Shown: positions 10,991-24,209 of the stretch, piece by piece
How positions within the stretch are numbered: the first letter of the stretch is position 1
Layout of the letters: every line of letters starts with the position of its first letter
Assembly (NCBI RefSeq): GCF_921293095.1
Contig: NC_060257.1
Location: 67,836,472-67,900,471 of the forward strand
Reading direction: 5' to 3'
DNA: 64,000 nt
Source: Ischnura elegans
Taxonomy: Eukaryota > Arthropoda > Insecta > Odonata > Coenagrionidae
Program-made: the position numbers and the translations under genes
Notes under the pieces: model-generated
The model's input: the letters and a program-made list of their open reading frames with translations, nothing else
Database searches by the model: none
Told to the model about the DNA's origin: nothing

Positions 10991-12835
10991 ATAATACCCT
11001 GCTAGCAGGTAGGGCTTGGCTTAAATAAGGATTATTAATACCCTATCAAGCAAAGGAAACTTTCCGACCTTAGGCAATTTTAATAGGTGAGTATGAAGAC
11101 ATGTTTCCATGAGCTCTGTGCCTCATGCATGCATTGGTATTCTCAGACGATGTAAAACTCCTATCTACCCGTATAGCATCTAGGTCCCTGTGACGTCACG
11201 TGGAGTGGTATCGCATTGTCGCCAATCTGGTCTTTTTCGAATGAGGTTAAAATTTACCATTAACATTCGTCTAAACTGGGATTTCTAAAACAAAATAACT
11301 TTTATATTATGAATATGCTAATGGTGGGTAAGGAATCGCAATCAATGCCTTTCGTTTTCTTTGATTAAGGAAACTACCCTTTTAGAACGCTATCACCTAC
11401 TTGCTACGTTTTCTGGCTGTTAGGCTGCTTCAAAAAACCTTCAATACAATTCTTCCTGGCGTCAAAACTTTTTTACAACACATTTCATTCGTGGATGTTT
11501 TCCTTTGATATTCATCATCTCCATGAGTCAATTATCTAAAGACTAATTTAACGCAGCTCTCCACTCCACTCGCCTGTCAGCTAACCTTTTAATATTTATG
11601 CATTTATTCGCCATCCATCATTATTTCAAATCCAAGTCAACCCGTCCCTTGTAACTCATTCTGAGGCTACTTTAGCCTGTCTTCTCACCCACACGTCCGT
11701 CCAAAATTATCATCATATACATTCAGCTAAAAAAACATAAATCTTAGGTTTAACTCAACAAATCCATTTGTACTATAAATAAAAAACTATTTTATTTTTT
11801 AAATACTTTTAATGTCTTGAATATTTTTAATGTTGATATTTTATTAGTTTGCGTATTATATTAATCAATTAATGATGAGTCAGATGCTTTCATAGGACAT
11901 TTGCTTCAAAACTTTTGTCCCAAGAACTGTCTCTTGTTAAATATGAACAGCTCTTTTCAGCAATTGTAGATCAGATATAACATTTGCTACGAGTTTCCTC
12001 ATATCATCATGTACCCGCGTATGATTTCATTTAAAACTCCTGTCGCGGACTTCTACGCACGGTCGGATTAACCATACCACCTTATTTAAGCTTAGTTTTA
12101 TTGTATCCTTGCCTCCCTCTCCTTAATTTTGAGAACTTTGGACAATTGAAAGCATATTCTTTGAAAATAAATAATATCTTTAAATTCCACCAAAGAACAC
12201 AGTCAAGACTCCCTCTAAATTGGCCCAATTGCAAGGGTAATTATACCAGGGACGCACATTATGCACATTGATAATAGTTCCCAATCAAAGCAGACTATAC
12301 GCATTTATATATATTTATCATGAACATGATTCATTATACTTGGCCACCATGGGTTTGTTCGCAAAATAATTATTATAGTCGATTGTTATAGAGTTGGGAA
12401 ATAAAGATACCCGTATTTCTACCTGCCGCATATTTCTTCAGCGATCCGTGACGTAAAATATACGGCCTTGATACATCCACAGATACGTTGATGACGTTAC
12501 GAGTAACTACTCAGCGAGTCTCCGCTTCTCGAATACCTCTCAGCGTTGTGTATGGCCCTTTTGTGGTGAGTTGCTCTTCATACTGTTGTGAGCGAATCCT
12601 TTCTCCAATGGTAGGTTCTCCCCGAACGAGTAATAAACCAAAATTCTATTTACGTCTCTAACTTGTGAATTTTTTTGAAAAAACGTTTATGATCTTACGA
12701 GCGAACGAGGTCAACTTTATCCGGAGAGATATCGTAGAAAAGAATATTAAATTACGCACAAAAATATATAACTGTCTACTTAATTTTAGTATCACAAAAT
12801 CTACTATACCTTGTGCGAAAATTCCAGATAAAAAA
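10991..12835. other. No gene seen
   Basis: AT-rich. A palindromic CRE-like TGACGTCA occurs near 11192, a common chance octamer without promoter context. No domain, tRNA or terminal repeat recognised. Confidence 0.5.
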
Positions 12836-12837
12836 AT

Positions 12838-12975
12838 CATTTGCCTCGACCAGGATTCGAACCCTCAAAACTCCGGTCGAATTCCGGCAGAAAGTTAAGG
12901 TACGCAGGTGTCAATCTCTTCTAAGAAAATTTTGGGGGATCCGGCTTTGATGCCCGGCCAAGACGAATGATTTTT
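12838..12975 (-). repeat. tRNA-derived SINE family A remnant, partly inverted pair
   Basis: TTGCCTCGACCAGGATTCGAACCC-type sequence (the B box is read on the minus strand) resembles the SINE A heads at 34.1 and 58.3-58.8 kb. About 100 bases later the inverted partner GGCCAAGACGAATGATTTTT appears. Both arms are badly decayed. Confidence 0.5.
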
Positions 12976-13839
12976 TTCTCTGCAGAATTTTAGGGGAACA
13001 TGCATGAAATTTGTTCATCATGCTAGTTAGTCTCATTGAATAGAAAGTTTTCTCACGAGTCCAAATATATAAGCCAAAACTCTCCTAGTACTCCACAAGC
13101 GTCAATAAATACTAATTATAAATGCTCGAATATCGCTTGAAGTCACGTGACCTGAAACGCCTTCTGCCGTCATCGCGCGGTACACCATTCACTTCGCTAA
13201 AAAGAATTGAGTTGTAGAGCCATGAATGCAAAGATATCGAAGTAAAAATCTTCGCCGAGCTTTGTAGTAGTTCCTAAAAGGAAAAATTGACCGGATAGGG
13301 ATTTAAGAAAGCAAAATACCTCAGTTTACTTTTAGTCGACTTCCTTATGGCGTTGATTTTCTGAAAAATGATTGCTTCGTCACTAGCGCGATGCGGGAGT
13401 AAAATAAGGCAGGTAAATAATTATGCGATTAATGAAAGTTGTTTTAAATGATGTGGGTGTCCAACGTAGATCACAATCTGCAACGAACTTATTTTAATTT
13501 AATCATTCCAAATCTCCCCAAACAATCCCCTTTATTTGTTTCAACAACGCCTTGGCAACCAAAAATACTCAGTCAGCATTTTGTCGTTAAAACAGCAATT
13601 ATTTTCGCCAGATTTGCATTTTAGCCCTCGTAGATCGATTTTCTATCCACTTCCTTAGTCTGTCATCAGTGGACACCGTGCCGTGACGTCACGCTCCGAT
13701 GACGTCGTGTTTTCAAGCAGCCGATGAAGATCAACTTTTAAAGACTCATAACTCAGCTAAAAAGCATTATTCATACGCGAAATTTCCGGCGAGTACATTT
13801 GAGGTAGAGGCCTTCTTATTCCAGTACTTTAAAAAAATT

Positions 13840-13905
13840 GTGCATGTTCCCCATTCTTTCATTGTGGGTGACTCCTTAAAGTTATCACCGCGCCTTAAAA
13901 TACTA
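13840..13905 (+). repeat. SINE family A 3' body remnant
   Basis: Shares TTGTGCAT, then TGTGGGTGACTCC, AAAGTTATCACCG with the 3' body of SINE A at 58811-58850 and 34371-34410. No tRNA head remains. Confidence 0.5.
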
Positions 13906-16900
13906 CACCTGTTTTGACGGGCTTAGTAGAGATTGTGAAATTAAAATTAAGTAGATAGTACGACATCTTCGTTTACGAGCGAAATGTTGAATCGGGAAAA
14001 TTAAGGTCACATCGTATCTTATGTTTTACTTCCGTCTTCGAAATTCTTTTCAATAATAACGATTTTGAGTTCTAATGAACGACCCCATGGAAAACCAACG
14101 CATATTTTACTCGTAACCCAATTAAGTGGGTTAGATGCGACCACATAACCGAGTAATTCGAGAAGAAACTAATCTGAGAGTTTTAACGCACGGAAAAGGC
14201 TGACGGTGCTAATGAACCTGCGTGGGCTGAAATGGTAATTGAAACTCAGAGCACAGAATCGTGAAGCTTTTTAAGTGACTAGAAAAAATAATAATCGCGT
14301 CCGCTCACACCGACATTCACTGTTTCAAAATATGCTGAACTTTACCATGCAGTTTCCATCATTGATGAAAATTTCCTTTCGAAATTAAAAAAACGGCGCT
14401 CGCATGAACGATTATGATGCATTGAAAGGCAGCATTTGAGTGTAGCTCTACTTTACACTCCGAGGGTCACTCATAGAAAAATAAACGCCAAAGTTATCTC
14501 TTAATGCGCGACCTTAAAAGCTTCGTTTCCCGCCTACGACTGAAAGAAATAAGGATTGCCATTTCCAAGCGGTTACAACTCCGAATTAGTTGAGTGAATG
14601 TTGCTCGTTCAGATGCCAAAAATATTCTTATTAATTGGATAGGATCATTCTCTTTGAATGAGGTTAAAACAGACTAAAACAATATTCAAAAGCACTTTCT
14701 CACAATCTAGTAATCCTTCCTGTTTTATCTAAATCACGTTTTCATATTGAAAATTTTCTTTTCTCAACCACAGGAAGCCTCTTTGAATAATGTGAACACC
14801 GTGAATGAATAATATAATCGACTAGAACGACGAATAAATTATACATATGTATTCCCTTAAAGAGGAACCTACTCTCAAGCTTCTTCATTGATAAATACCC
14901 ATTTCATGTCAAGGTTTCTGATTTTTTCACTCATATTTCCGAATGCACAACGATTTCTAATTCAAACACCCCTCAAGTATCTCGGAAATATATACAAGGT
15001 TATGCACAGAGATGGAAATGGAAGTGGTACCTGTATGTAATCAAATCCGCTTGCTCTGCGGTGTTCAGCTCCTTGGAGAAATTTGTCGTCAACACCATCC
15101 GTCAAAGGAAATTGTTTTTTCTGCTATAATTGCCATTCTCTTTTTAGGACTCTTCAACATAGGTTATTCCTGGGAAAATAAATATTATAGACGACAAAAA
15201 TAATCCCTTTCAGTTCATCAGAAAACTTTCAAAATAAATAAATTGCATGTAGAGGATCAGTCACTCAGAAAATTAGATTGGGGCTAAAAAAAAAGTATAT
15301 TTAATCCCTGAAGTCAGTAACTATTTTCCTCTGATATGATAAATTACTAGTGTATATGAAACAGTACAGTATAAAAAGATCACCGTAAAATAAAAATCGA
15401 TCTATTGTTCTTTCGATCGATTTGAAAAATCAAATATCCTTCACCACCATCTTTATTGTATGAACTAAAATTTTAGTATCGTTATCTCTTACTATCGTTA
15501 CCTTTTTATATCATAAAACGTGCCAATAATTTTTCCAAAGAATTCGTAGCAAGCTCAAGACTGATTATTTCGTTGATTTAATTCTAAAAATGGTTTGGAT
15601 ACATGAGGGTAGAGCTAATCCTATACTAACCTAAAGTTGTGCGAATTTCACTCATTTAGGGTTATGGGGTAAGTTCCTTTCCCTGAGCCATTTTGCTCGG
15701 GGTTTCCGAAGACTTAACCGGAATTTCTACCCGAGAACATGAGATCAGTATCCCAACGCGGTAGCAACTTGGAAATCACACACCTCATTGATTTTATATG
15801 ACGAATAATTCAACTCTAAAAATACACTAATAAAAATACTCTCGCGTACCTGTTAGAGTCGATTGATTTTACGAAACTAAGTCAATAAAATATTCATATA
15901 CCTGATATAGTAGTTATGGTGGTCATAGCTACTGCATTCAGTAGTAATAGTTACTTAAATTCTATAGTCGGCTAAAAAATCAAGAAGGGTCACCCAAAAG
16001 GGACCACCTGACGAATGAAATTAAATATTTAACGAAAAGAATGCCGTGAATATTATTTGGATTATCAGCGAATTGTTTTCCTATCCAATTGGCAGCCTGC
16101 TGAAAGCTTTTTCCCTACTTTTTCCAAGGACTAAACGGAAATACAGTGCAATCATTCTCACCCATCAAGAATGGACAATAAGATGTCCTTTTGATTGCAT
16201 TCAATAATTTCCGCCCAAAAAAAACTCTTTGTAGGCTTTTTTCAACAATACTGTACTTGCCGGCAAATATTGACAGCGAATTTGCATAAATGAGTAAGAA
16301 TTGAATATAAGACTCAATATACCTTTTTAAATGACTGCCGACGTGCTAAGGGGTGCCAAAACATATCGTAAAGTAAAAAAACAATAACAAAGTTTCAGGA
16401 AGCCCTAAGAGATTTTATTAAAATTTGAGCTACCTATTATATTGTTTACATTACAGTGCCTGTAAACATTTCTAAGGGCTAGAAAGCAATATAATGTTCA
16501 TAAAACCATTTATTGATGAATATTACTATAAAATAGCGTATATTTCAGCTGTTTTTATATACGGTAGAGTTTTATATCGAAACGTTAAGAGAGATGGAGT
16601 AACTCGCCCAGCGGAAGACCCCAACAAAGTTCAAGCAATTATTACCGATGTTTCCCGATCCGGTTGGCGGCGCGCCGATCGCTTTTTTCTCCACGAAACA
16701 GGCCCAACCCGAGACGCAATTTAATCCTTTCCACCCCACACATAGGGAAGGAGAGAGAGAGAGAAAACCTTCTCATCTTCCTTATTATTACCCCCCTCTT
16801 TGTACGTATATCCCTCACAGCTTCACCGTTCGTCTCCCCATTTGCATATTCCGGCATTCACAACACCCACGCCCGTCCGATCTCAACTTTCACGCGAAGC

Positions 16901-17239
16901 CACCAACGCTTCCGACGAAAAGGGCGTGTCTCTTTGAAGGGTGGGTGCATCATATAAAAAAACGAAGCCTGCGCATAAAAAAGGAATAGAGGAACGCATG
17001 GATAAAACACGTTCGGAAAAGTACGAACTCAAAGAGTTCTTCATGGAGGCTTTCACGGTTCATCTATGATCATGCGGATGCACTGATGCGGACCGATGTT
17101 GAAGAAGTAGTAGACATACGTTTTTAGGGGTGCGTCGACAGCAAGATCATCTGCACCGCTCATAGTTCCTTTACATTAAGGAAGCTTATTGAGTTCTATT
17201 TAGCGCTTTCAATAAAAAGGGGTCTCCCATTGTATGAAG
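13906..17239. other. Long stretch without recognisable genes
   Basis: About 3.3 kb of AT-rich sequence. The open frames at 15012 and 16494-16989 are short, overlap on both strands near 16.65-16.96 kb, and show no domain. GA-rich microsatellite at about 16750-16763. Confidence 0.5.
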
Positions 17240-17680
17240 TCACAAGAGTTTAATTATGCCTGTGTTGATGATATATTGCATTACATTATTAATATTACCC
17301 AGATTATTACCCAGAACGGTTCGTATATCTTGGTTTCCAACTAGTTCCCTACGTTCATGAGAGCATTTTGTACATTCCTCCAGAAAGTGTCTCACAGTAA
17401 GGTGACAATCACAGCTATCACAGCGGGGAGGTTGTTTCTCTTCGGTGAAGAGGTATGCATGTGTGAGCGCGGTATGATCAATTCTAAGCCTAGTGAGGGC
17501 GACCTCTTCCCTACGACTATTCCTGGCTGAGGTGGACCAAGCGGTTGTCTCCACTTTGATGTTTCTCAGTTTATTGCCAGCGATATTATTCCACACCTCT
17601 TGCCATTGCTCCATGCACATTCTCTTCAGCCGATGTTGAATGATCATGCCATCATTCACGCGATCATGCGAGTAAAACAC
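17240..17680 (-). pseudogene. C-terminal tail of a non-LTR retrotransposon ORF2 (post-RNase H region)
   Basis: A 146-codon frame. The segment ALTRLRIDHTALTHAYLF, followed by CDSCDCHLTVRHFLEEC about 10 residues later, is the hallmark region after the RNase H domain in I/R1/Jockey-group and related LINE ORF2 proteins (pattern LTRLRxGHTxLTHxxLL, CxxCxxxLTVxHxLxxC). The frame reaches a natural stop, so this is the true C-terminus. The reverse transcriptase and endonuclease are absent, as in a 5'-truncated insertion. The apparent start is not biological. Upstream (17640-17810) the sequence becomes a GATCAT-rich cluster, which marks or overlaps the truncation point. No poly(A) tail is obvious past the stop. 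Confidence 0.75.
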
Positions 17681-17812
17681 ATCATATCCTTATGTTCACT
17701 GAATGATCATGCGCATGACGGTTCATTCGCGAATTTTTCCGTTATACACAGCGAATGATTTCATTCGCATGATCATTCAGCATGATCATTCGCATGATCA
17801 TTCACCGTATGC
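17630..17812. repeat. GCATGATCATTC palindromic repeat cluster
   Basis: TGATCA-centred units recur, in the form GCATGATCATTC or its reverse complement, at about 17638, 17665, 17703, 17772, 17785 and 17798, with half units (TTCATTCGC) between them. Three consecutive units at 17768-17805 have a 12-14 base period. An isolated ATGATCATGCGGATG lies at 17067. It looks like an expanding short palindromic repeat. Confidence 0.65.
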
Positions 17813-19100
17813 AGCCTTAAGACTCCTCGAAAAGATATTAATTTTTTTCTCCTCGTTACAGTCATCTATCCACTCTAACGGATTGACAGGTAAAAATAGC
17901 AGGCGTAAGACAGTGATAAATAATCAATCATTGCCAAATTAGTTATTTTGGTAGAATGTAAAAAATAATAAAATATGTTACAGCCATGGAATTCTGTAAC
18001 ATATTTTAATATCAAACATGGAACTAAGAATGAGTTAACGCTTTGAGGTGTATTTATGTGCAATTAAGCTAAGTGGTCAGAGTATAATACATAAAATGTC
18101 ACAACATGAAAAACCTAATGTCATCAAATAAAATCGCCGTCGATAAGATATTTTATGGGGATAGCCTGTACAACGCGGTAGAACACGAAAAAGTTGATTT
18201 TATGAACTCCAAGGGTTTCATGGATACTCATAATTTTTTTCATCACTGCCTTACTTCCTTACTCCTAGCCATTCCTTTTGCCAGTTCCTTCCATACGTAT
18301 GAGGAAAGACGTCACAAAATTTCGCTTCGCAGCAACCACCACAGGGGAAGCAAATAAAAAAAACAAAGTCCCCGAGGCGCTTCAAAACTATCGCCTTTTA
18401 CTTCGGCTTCTATGCTCAATACTCACTTCCTTACTTTCTCTTTCTCTTCCAAGTTTTTTCTCTCTCGAAGTTCCATTACTGCACGCCAAGGGCTCTTCTC
18501 TACGGCTGCCCTTGGGACATGCATGAACTTCGCAGATAATGGACGAAAAAGGATGCGTTATACCAATTTGACCAATGAAAAATATTATGCACGCGTAAAA
18601 AAAAGATTTACTCCATGATTTCGACCTACCCCTTAATAATAATAATAATGACTTCCCAAAAAAGAAAAAAAATCTCCACAAATAATATACATGCTTTTTT
18701 TATATCCAAGGGAAGCTTCAGGTAGCCTCTGAGAAACATCTGAGGTGAGGATACCATTCCAGATGCTTTATATATAGATTTATAGATGCTTATATCTTTT
18801 TACAGAGCAATACACTTAATTATAATTATAAAGTAGTGTTAGAATAATAGTTACCATAAATAAAATGGAATACAGTATGCAAAAAATAACTTCAAATAAT
18901 AATATTGAAGAGATTAACAGCACTTTTCAGAGTAAATAGCCATTCTGCTATCAATTGGGGGAGTTTATTTTTGTCGTAATTTTTAGCTTTTAAGTCTCCT
19001 CTTGGCAAGTTATAAACCCTGGGTCCCATTTACAAAAGATTTACTTGAGTCTTCAATTTTTCGGGAGAAAAACAAATTCCTATCGTCGCCTTAGTGATAG
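17813..19100. other. No gene seen
   Basis: AT-rich, with overlapping weak frames on both strands at 18100-18680 and a short ATA/ATAATA run near 18635-18650. Confidence 0.5.
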
Positions 19101-19144
19101 CGCGAGCTTTCTCCGTACCTCTTCCTTAGCCTGAAAATGTCATC

Positions 19145-19375
19145 CAGCTCATAATTGCCGCGGCGCCTCTGAAAAAAAGCGCAAAGGGGACAACGGCTTA
19201 ACGTCCCATCCGACGGACAGAAAGATGCACTTCGAAGGCCCTCTTCAAGGCACTCAAGCCGGGATCGGGCAGCTTTTGAAAAATCTCTGGCACCGACGGG
19301 ATTTGAACCCGGAGCCAATGGGTGGAAAGTCGTCACTTCAGGAGTAGTCTCATGTCGACGCCGGGTTTCTCTCTT
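19145..19375 (-). repeat. tRNA-derived SINE family D, diverged copy
   Basis: On the minus strand a B-box-like GGGTTCAAATCCC precedes GATCCCGGCTTGAGTGCC, then GGATGGGACGTTAAGCCG. It matches the SINE at 23895-24209 and 31228-31535 but with more differences, so it is an older member or another subfamily. Confidence 0.65.
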
Positions 19376-19456
19376 GCCGAGCGAATAAGGGCGCACAGAT
19401 TAAAGTTTGTTACTTACTAGCAGGACACCCGGCGTTGCTCGTGAAGGATAGTATAG

Positions 19457-19725
19457 CGTATCACAGCGAATAAATTCAATGTAAATATCACTTGGCACTG
19501 TTTTATTCTCAATCCTATTTTACATCCACTTCAAGATGGCTCTCTCCTTAACAATCCATTCTTATCTTTTATCACCATAGCATCGTCTCAAACAAAGAAA
19601 TAAAAGGAATAATAATAAAAACAAACATGCTCACAAATAAACAAAACAAACAACAAATGAACTTAAAAACAGAAAATAAACTAAATATATACAAAAGTGA
19701 TATTGGTCATAAAGACACATGCATT
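19457..19725 (+). repeat. Dispersed repeat R1, copy 2
   Basis: Reverse complement of 2499-2769. It is preceded by ACACCCGGCGTTGCTCGTG. It is followed within 350 bases by AACTTTGGTCGCAATCCGTT, GGCGGACAGACAACC and a TATATGTATATATG run, resembling the tail of a retroelement. So this copy may be part of a larger insertion (about 19420-20045). Confidence 0.7.
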
Positions 19726-20045
19726 AAGTATCCAGAGAAGAGGGACACCTGGAACTTAAAATTCATGGTCGCATTGCAGGATTTTTATGATTTACTTTAG
19801 TGTGTCAATGGGTGTGCCTACCCATCAGGATATCTGATCACCGAAGTTGTAATATGAGGTGACGTAACAAACGGTAATGAGAAATCGACGCTATGGACGC
19901 GTCGGACGCAACCAAATGTGGTACTATGGGTTTTCAGGGCATATAATTCACGTACGCAATAACTTTGGTCGCAATCCGTTCAGCCACATGGAAACGCATG
20001 GCGGACAGACAACCAAATATCATCTTTTATATGTATATATGTGTC

Positions 20046-22688
20046 AAATAACTGTTTGAGACGACAAATTTGAAAAATAAAAATCATTAACTTAAATTAA
20101 TTCTGCTTTCATTTAAACCATGCTCGAAACTGCACCATTCTTTTATAAAAAAAACTATATTTATCAATAATTTTTATGGAATATTGTAAAATTAGAAGAC
20201 TTTTCTGTGAATGGCGAGTTGGAACTATCAAACTATCTATCAGAAACGTCGCGATGAAAATGACAACGCGGATGAAACGTGGAAATTATTCCTACAGCGA
20301 AACTGAACGCCGCAAATACTTAAATCAGAAACTATAAAAAAACTAGATAAAAGCAATAGGAAGCATAAAGTATAAAACTATCCAGAAAGGGGTTCCAATA
20401 GATGTTCCATGCAGGCAATAGGCTGGGGCTCTCCCTTTTCAAAGGTGGGTTTGAATTAGAGTCCTGTAAATTTTTTTACTATTCAATGAACTCGCGTTCC
20501 CATATGGGGTTAAACAAAGAGATAAAGGCAAATGGGAGACTAGAAAAAAATTTTATTAAGCGTTTGATGCTTGTAGAACGAGGAAAATACAGCGGATAAA
20601 ATGGAAGGATCAAACAGAGTAGGTATACCGACTGTAGATGAGAGGAAATCAATATGGAGCACTATCAGGAAGACATGGCACAAATTGATACTCAAACCAT
20701 TCAAAGGATATAAATTCTAGAGGAACCTATTAAAGCCACGTAAAACTGGGCGAGTAGCTATAAAGATAGCCCTAAAAAGAAATAGAGCAATTTGAGGAGA
20801 AGAGAAAGAGGAATATTTGTAAATGGGCCGATTGATTTTTAAAATAGATGGACATTTTTCACCCCGCTTTCTCCTAAATATGCAACGAAAACGATAAAAA
20901 TAAAAGCGACTCCTTCCAGGCTCATCTAATCCAGAGTTTTATAACAATTAGCCATACAAATTTTTAAAACATAGCATGGCGAATTTGACGTTAGCATATG
21001 AAAGATTATTTAAAATATGTTCTTGCTGACATCTATGGCAATAATATTAATTTTTCTAAAATATAACAGCTAAAAAAAATGTATCAGAAGTAATTTTATA
21101 AAAAAATAGTTCAATAAACTACATATTCCATACTCCGAGTCAAGATCATTAAAATATTTTAAGTAGGCAGCTAAAATAATTCTTCTATGCAGTTGCAGAT
21201 AAATGACATGATGGAAAATGGCCAGATTTACTTTTATATGAGAAAATATAAAAACCAGTAATCTCATATCAGGCCGTTTACCGTAGTATAAATTTTTAAA
21301 ATTTATCATTTAAACTATCTACCTTGAGTTGCTTCAATATATATGAATGATAAATATTGACAAAAAAACTTTATTTTCTACGGACTCAAGGAAGAAGAGG
21401 TATCAATTTATGAAGCTTCTCAGGTTTCTTACAAGGTAATCGGGCGTGTATATTTTCACGTTTCAGTGGCTGAGTCTGCCACCGTCTTGAGAGCTAAAGA
21501 CATTTATTTTAACTCGTAAATTAGTTTTGGTTGCTTAGAAGAATTGTGTTAAGCATCTCTTGTTCTTGACTTGAAGATGGGCCGAATGGGACTTACGGCC
21601 GAATCTGAGTCGAGGTGAACATAATTGCTTTCATATACATGGCCTTTTCGGAGAATGTATCCGAAAATCTCGATGTTTTGTTGAGTCTTCTCAAAGTGAA
21701 AAAGATGGTCGTTATTAAGGGTTTGTTTTGCTACCGACGAATTTACCTGATGGAAAAGAAGTATACAGCTCAGATGTTCTTTCAGTCTCTTCCTAACAGC
21801 ACGGCCAGTTTCCCCTCACCGAACTCGCACGGGATGCGGCAATCAATATTATTTTTTTACCCACACCATCTGCCGTCGTATGTAACTAGGTGGTAAGTGG
21901 ATGGTGCGAATGATGTGTATATTTAGTATCCGTGATATTTACCAGATATACACTACAAACATACAAATCTGCTAAATGTAGTTTTTAAGTCACCTAATAC
22001 GGGGTGAAAAGACAAAACAGGTAGTCCTAAAATGAACAGATTAATCAGTGATAAATGGTAGTTCGATTTAATAAATAAATCATGAGAGGACATTTATTGC
22101 CAATCCATCTTCGGAATATACAAAGACTGCATATAAATTATAAATGCTTATGCTCAAAAGGCATAATTATTTTAAGCTAACCAATACAACCTATATTAGT
22201 GGCCTTCCGTCAGAAATATTTATAGCCACCATCGCCACTTCAGGGAGATCGGGCCCTGCGTGGGGTTCTATACGGTAGGCAGAAAGCCTCCTCCACTCTT
22301 CCATACAGTTACGGGTTATGCCTATATATTTGTGAGAATCTTTCTGCGCTGTGCCTAAGGACGACCTCATAAGTCGAAATCGGTTGCAAATAAATTGTAT
22401 GTGGAATCAAAAAGTTTTCCATTTCACTTACTAAAAATATCCCCGTTGAAGCATGAGCCAAATAAAAAACTGGCAAAGAAAAATAGGAAATTATAGGAAC
22501 TGGTATCGTAAAAATACCAAATTTGACCAAATTGAGTCGCATTTTCACAATAGATAAAGGTTAAAGTCATCCTTCTCGAAATCAACGTTCTTGAAGTTAG
22601 TACTTATCAAATCAATGCAGCGAAATAATGAAACAATGTTGCATCCAAACAATCAATTTATGCACTCCGAAAAAATTTGAGAGACTCA
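20046..22688. other. No gene seen
   Basis: AT-rich. The frame at 21615-21896 and the others have no domain or splice support. Confidence 0.5.
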
Positions 22689-22935
22689 TAACTTGGATCT
22701 TGGTGATGGTTCAACCCCTGCCAAACACCTCTGCAGGTGGCTTGAAGGGTAATATGTAGACGTAGATGTAGAAGTAGCCCGATCCAGATGAGTAGCGCAT
22801 AACTTCATACTTCTAATAAACGACTCATAACTGGGATTTAGTGTTGGTACACCCCCAGCAAAACACCTTTGTAGGTGATTTGAAGAGTAATATGTAGATT
22901 TACATATAGCCCGGTTCCAAGTTGTACTGCATAAC
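22689..22935 (+). repeat. Tandem duplication, two units of about 124 bp
   Basis: Units start near 22689 and 22813. Each reads GACTCATAACT(T/G)GGAT, then ACACCT(C/T)TG(C/T)AGGTG, GTAATATGTAGA and TAGCCCG. Identity is clearly well below perfect. A possibly related TCTACATCTACG block is at about 33929. Confidence 0.65.
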
Positions 22936-23894
22936 TTAATAAGCAGTCAGATCATTAGATAAAAGCTATGAAAAGGAGCGGCTTACGTGAGATTTAAGGG
23001 AAAGGATTAAATTTAATGATGTCTTGAGTTCAATAACCTGGGAAATCGTGAGAGAGGAAACGTTTAATGGATAATACGTGATAATGGATAGTGTGGGATG
23101 GTCTTTTGAAATTGTTATGAAAGAAAAATACGACTTATCGACGGAGGAATTGTAAAGATTGTGATATATAAAAACATGTGAATATCATGTATGGCGAGAA
23201 TATCAGTAAGATGATAAAGAGGGAAAAATAGGAGTAAACAAAGAAAGATTTTTAAAAACACGCTTTTCCCAAACACAGTATAAAAATCACTAAAAATTAA
23301 AAACAAATAAACTTATCATTACTTGAAGAGTAAAGTTTAGACTTAGGTAGTTTAAAGTTTTAAAAGTAAATCGATTGCGACAAAACTCCATTCATAGAGA
23401 AGCTGCTTTGACAAAGTGGTGTGCCTTCTGTAATTCTCTAATTACTTTAAAAAACTGAATAGTCGCATGAAGTCACTCACATTCTTCAATGTTTTATATC
23501 TCCATCGTCATTTTTTAAATGGAACTTCCCTTCCATCTCTGTGTTCCACGTAAGTCCTTAAGCCTGTTTACTCGCACCAATTACGGATCACTTTCGCTCC
23601 ATCTCGTAAATTCGGAGCCCTTTCAGGCATTTCCCCTCTCCGGACCCCCACACACGCGAAACCAATACGCCCACCGCTCTTGTTATATGCTCCGCAAACG
23701 CAACTTCCTTACTTCCTCCTCGAGTCTGTCTCACAAAAGCGATGATACCCCGTGCACCTTTCCAGCTTGATCGACAGGTCGGTCTTTGCCATTCAGAACG
23801 CGAAGTTAATTATATAAAACGCCAGGTACTATACGGAATTCAACGCTTTCCGGCACTACAATGTCTGAGTCTTTTCATACGATTAGTTTAGCTA

Positions 23895-24209
23895 CAGGGG
23901 ATCGGGTTGGTGTGGTTGCTAGAGTGTTGGCTTCCCACCCGGTGGGCCCGGGTTCAAATCTCGGCTGCGTCAGAGAATTTTCAGAGACTGCCCGATCCCT
24001 GCTTAAATGTTGTGTGGAGGACATTTCAAGCGCAACACTCCGTCCGTCGGATGGGACGTTAAGCCGTGGTCCCCTTGGCGCCTTTCGTTAAGAGCAGGCT
24101 AATGCCTACGCCAGGTTTCTCTCCACCCTTCCTTACCTACCCCTTCCCTCATGGCGCAAATGACCTCAGCTGTCGGTCGCCTACTCCAAATACCATGCCA
24201 TACCATACC
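23895..24209 (+). mobile_element. tRNA-derived SINE family D, full copy with target duplication
   Basis: The head has an A-box-like GTGTGGTTGCTAGAG and the B-box GGGTTCAAATCTC (about 23950). The body contains CTGCCCGATCCCTGCTT and CGGATGGGACGTTAAGCCG. The 3' end is a degenerate CCATAC tail. TTTAGCTA occurs at 23887-23894 and 24210-24217 as a likely 8-bp target duplication. Established: SINEs of this kind are transcribed by Pol III and moved by a LINE; the partner LINE cannot be named from here. Confidence 0.85.

Noticed and set aside
13670..13710. Two TGACGTC words as a cAMP-response promoter
   Set aside because: No TATA, initiator or exon follows; short palindromes arise often by chance.
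16642..16989. Gene at 16.65-16.99 kb
   Set aside because: Three overlapping frames on both strands in a less AT-rich patch, none with recognisable features.
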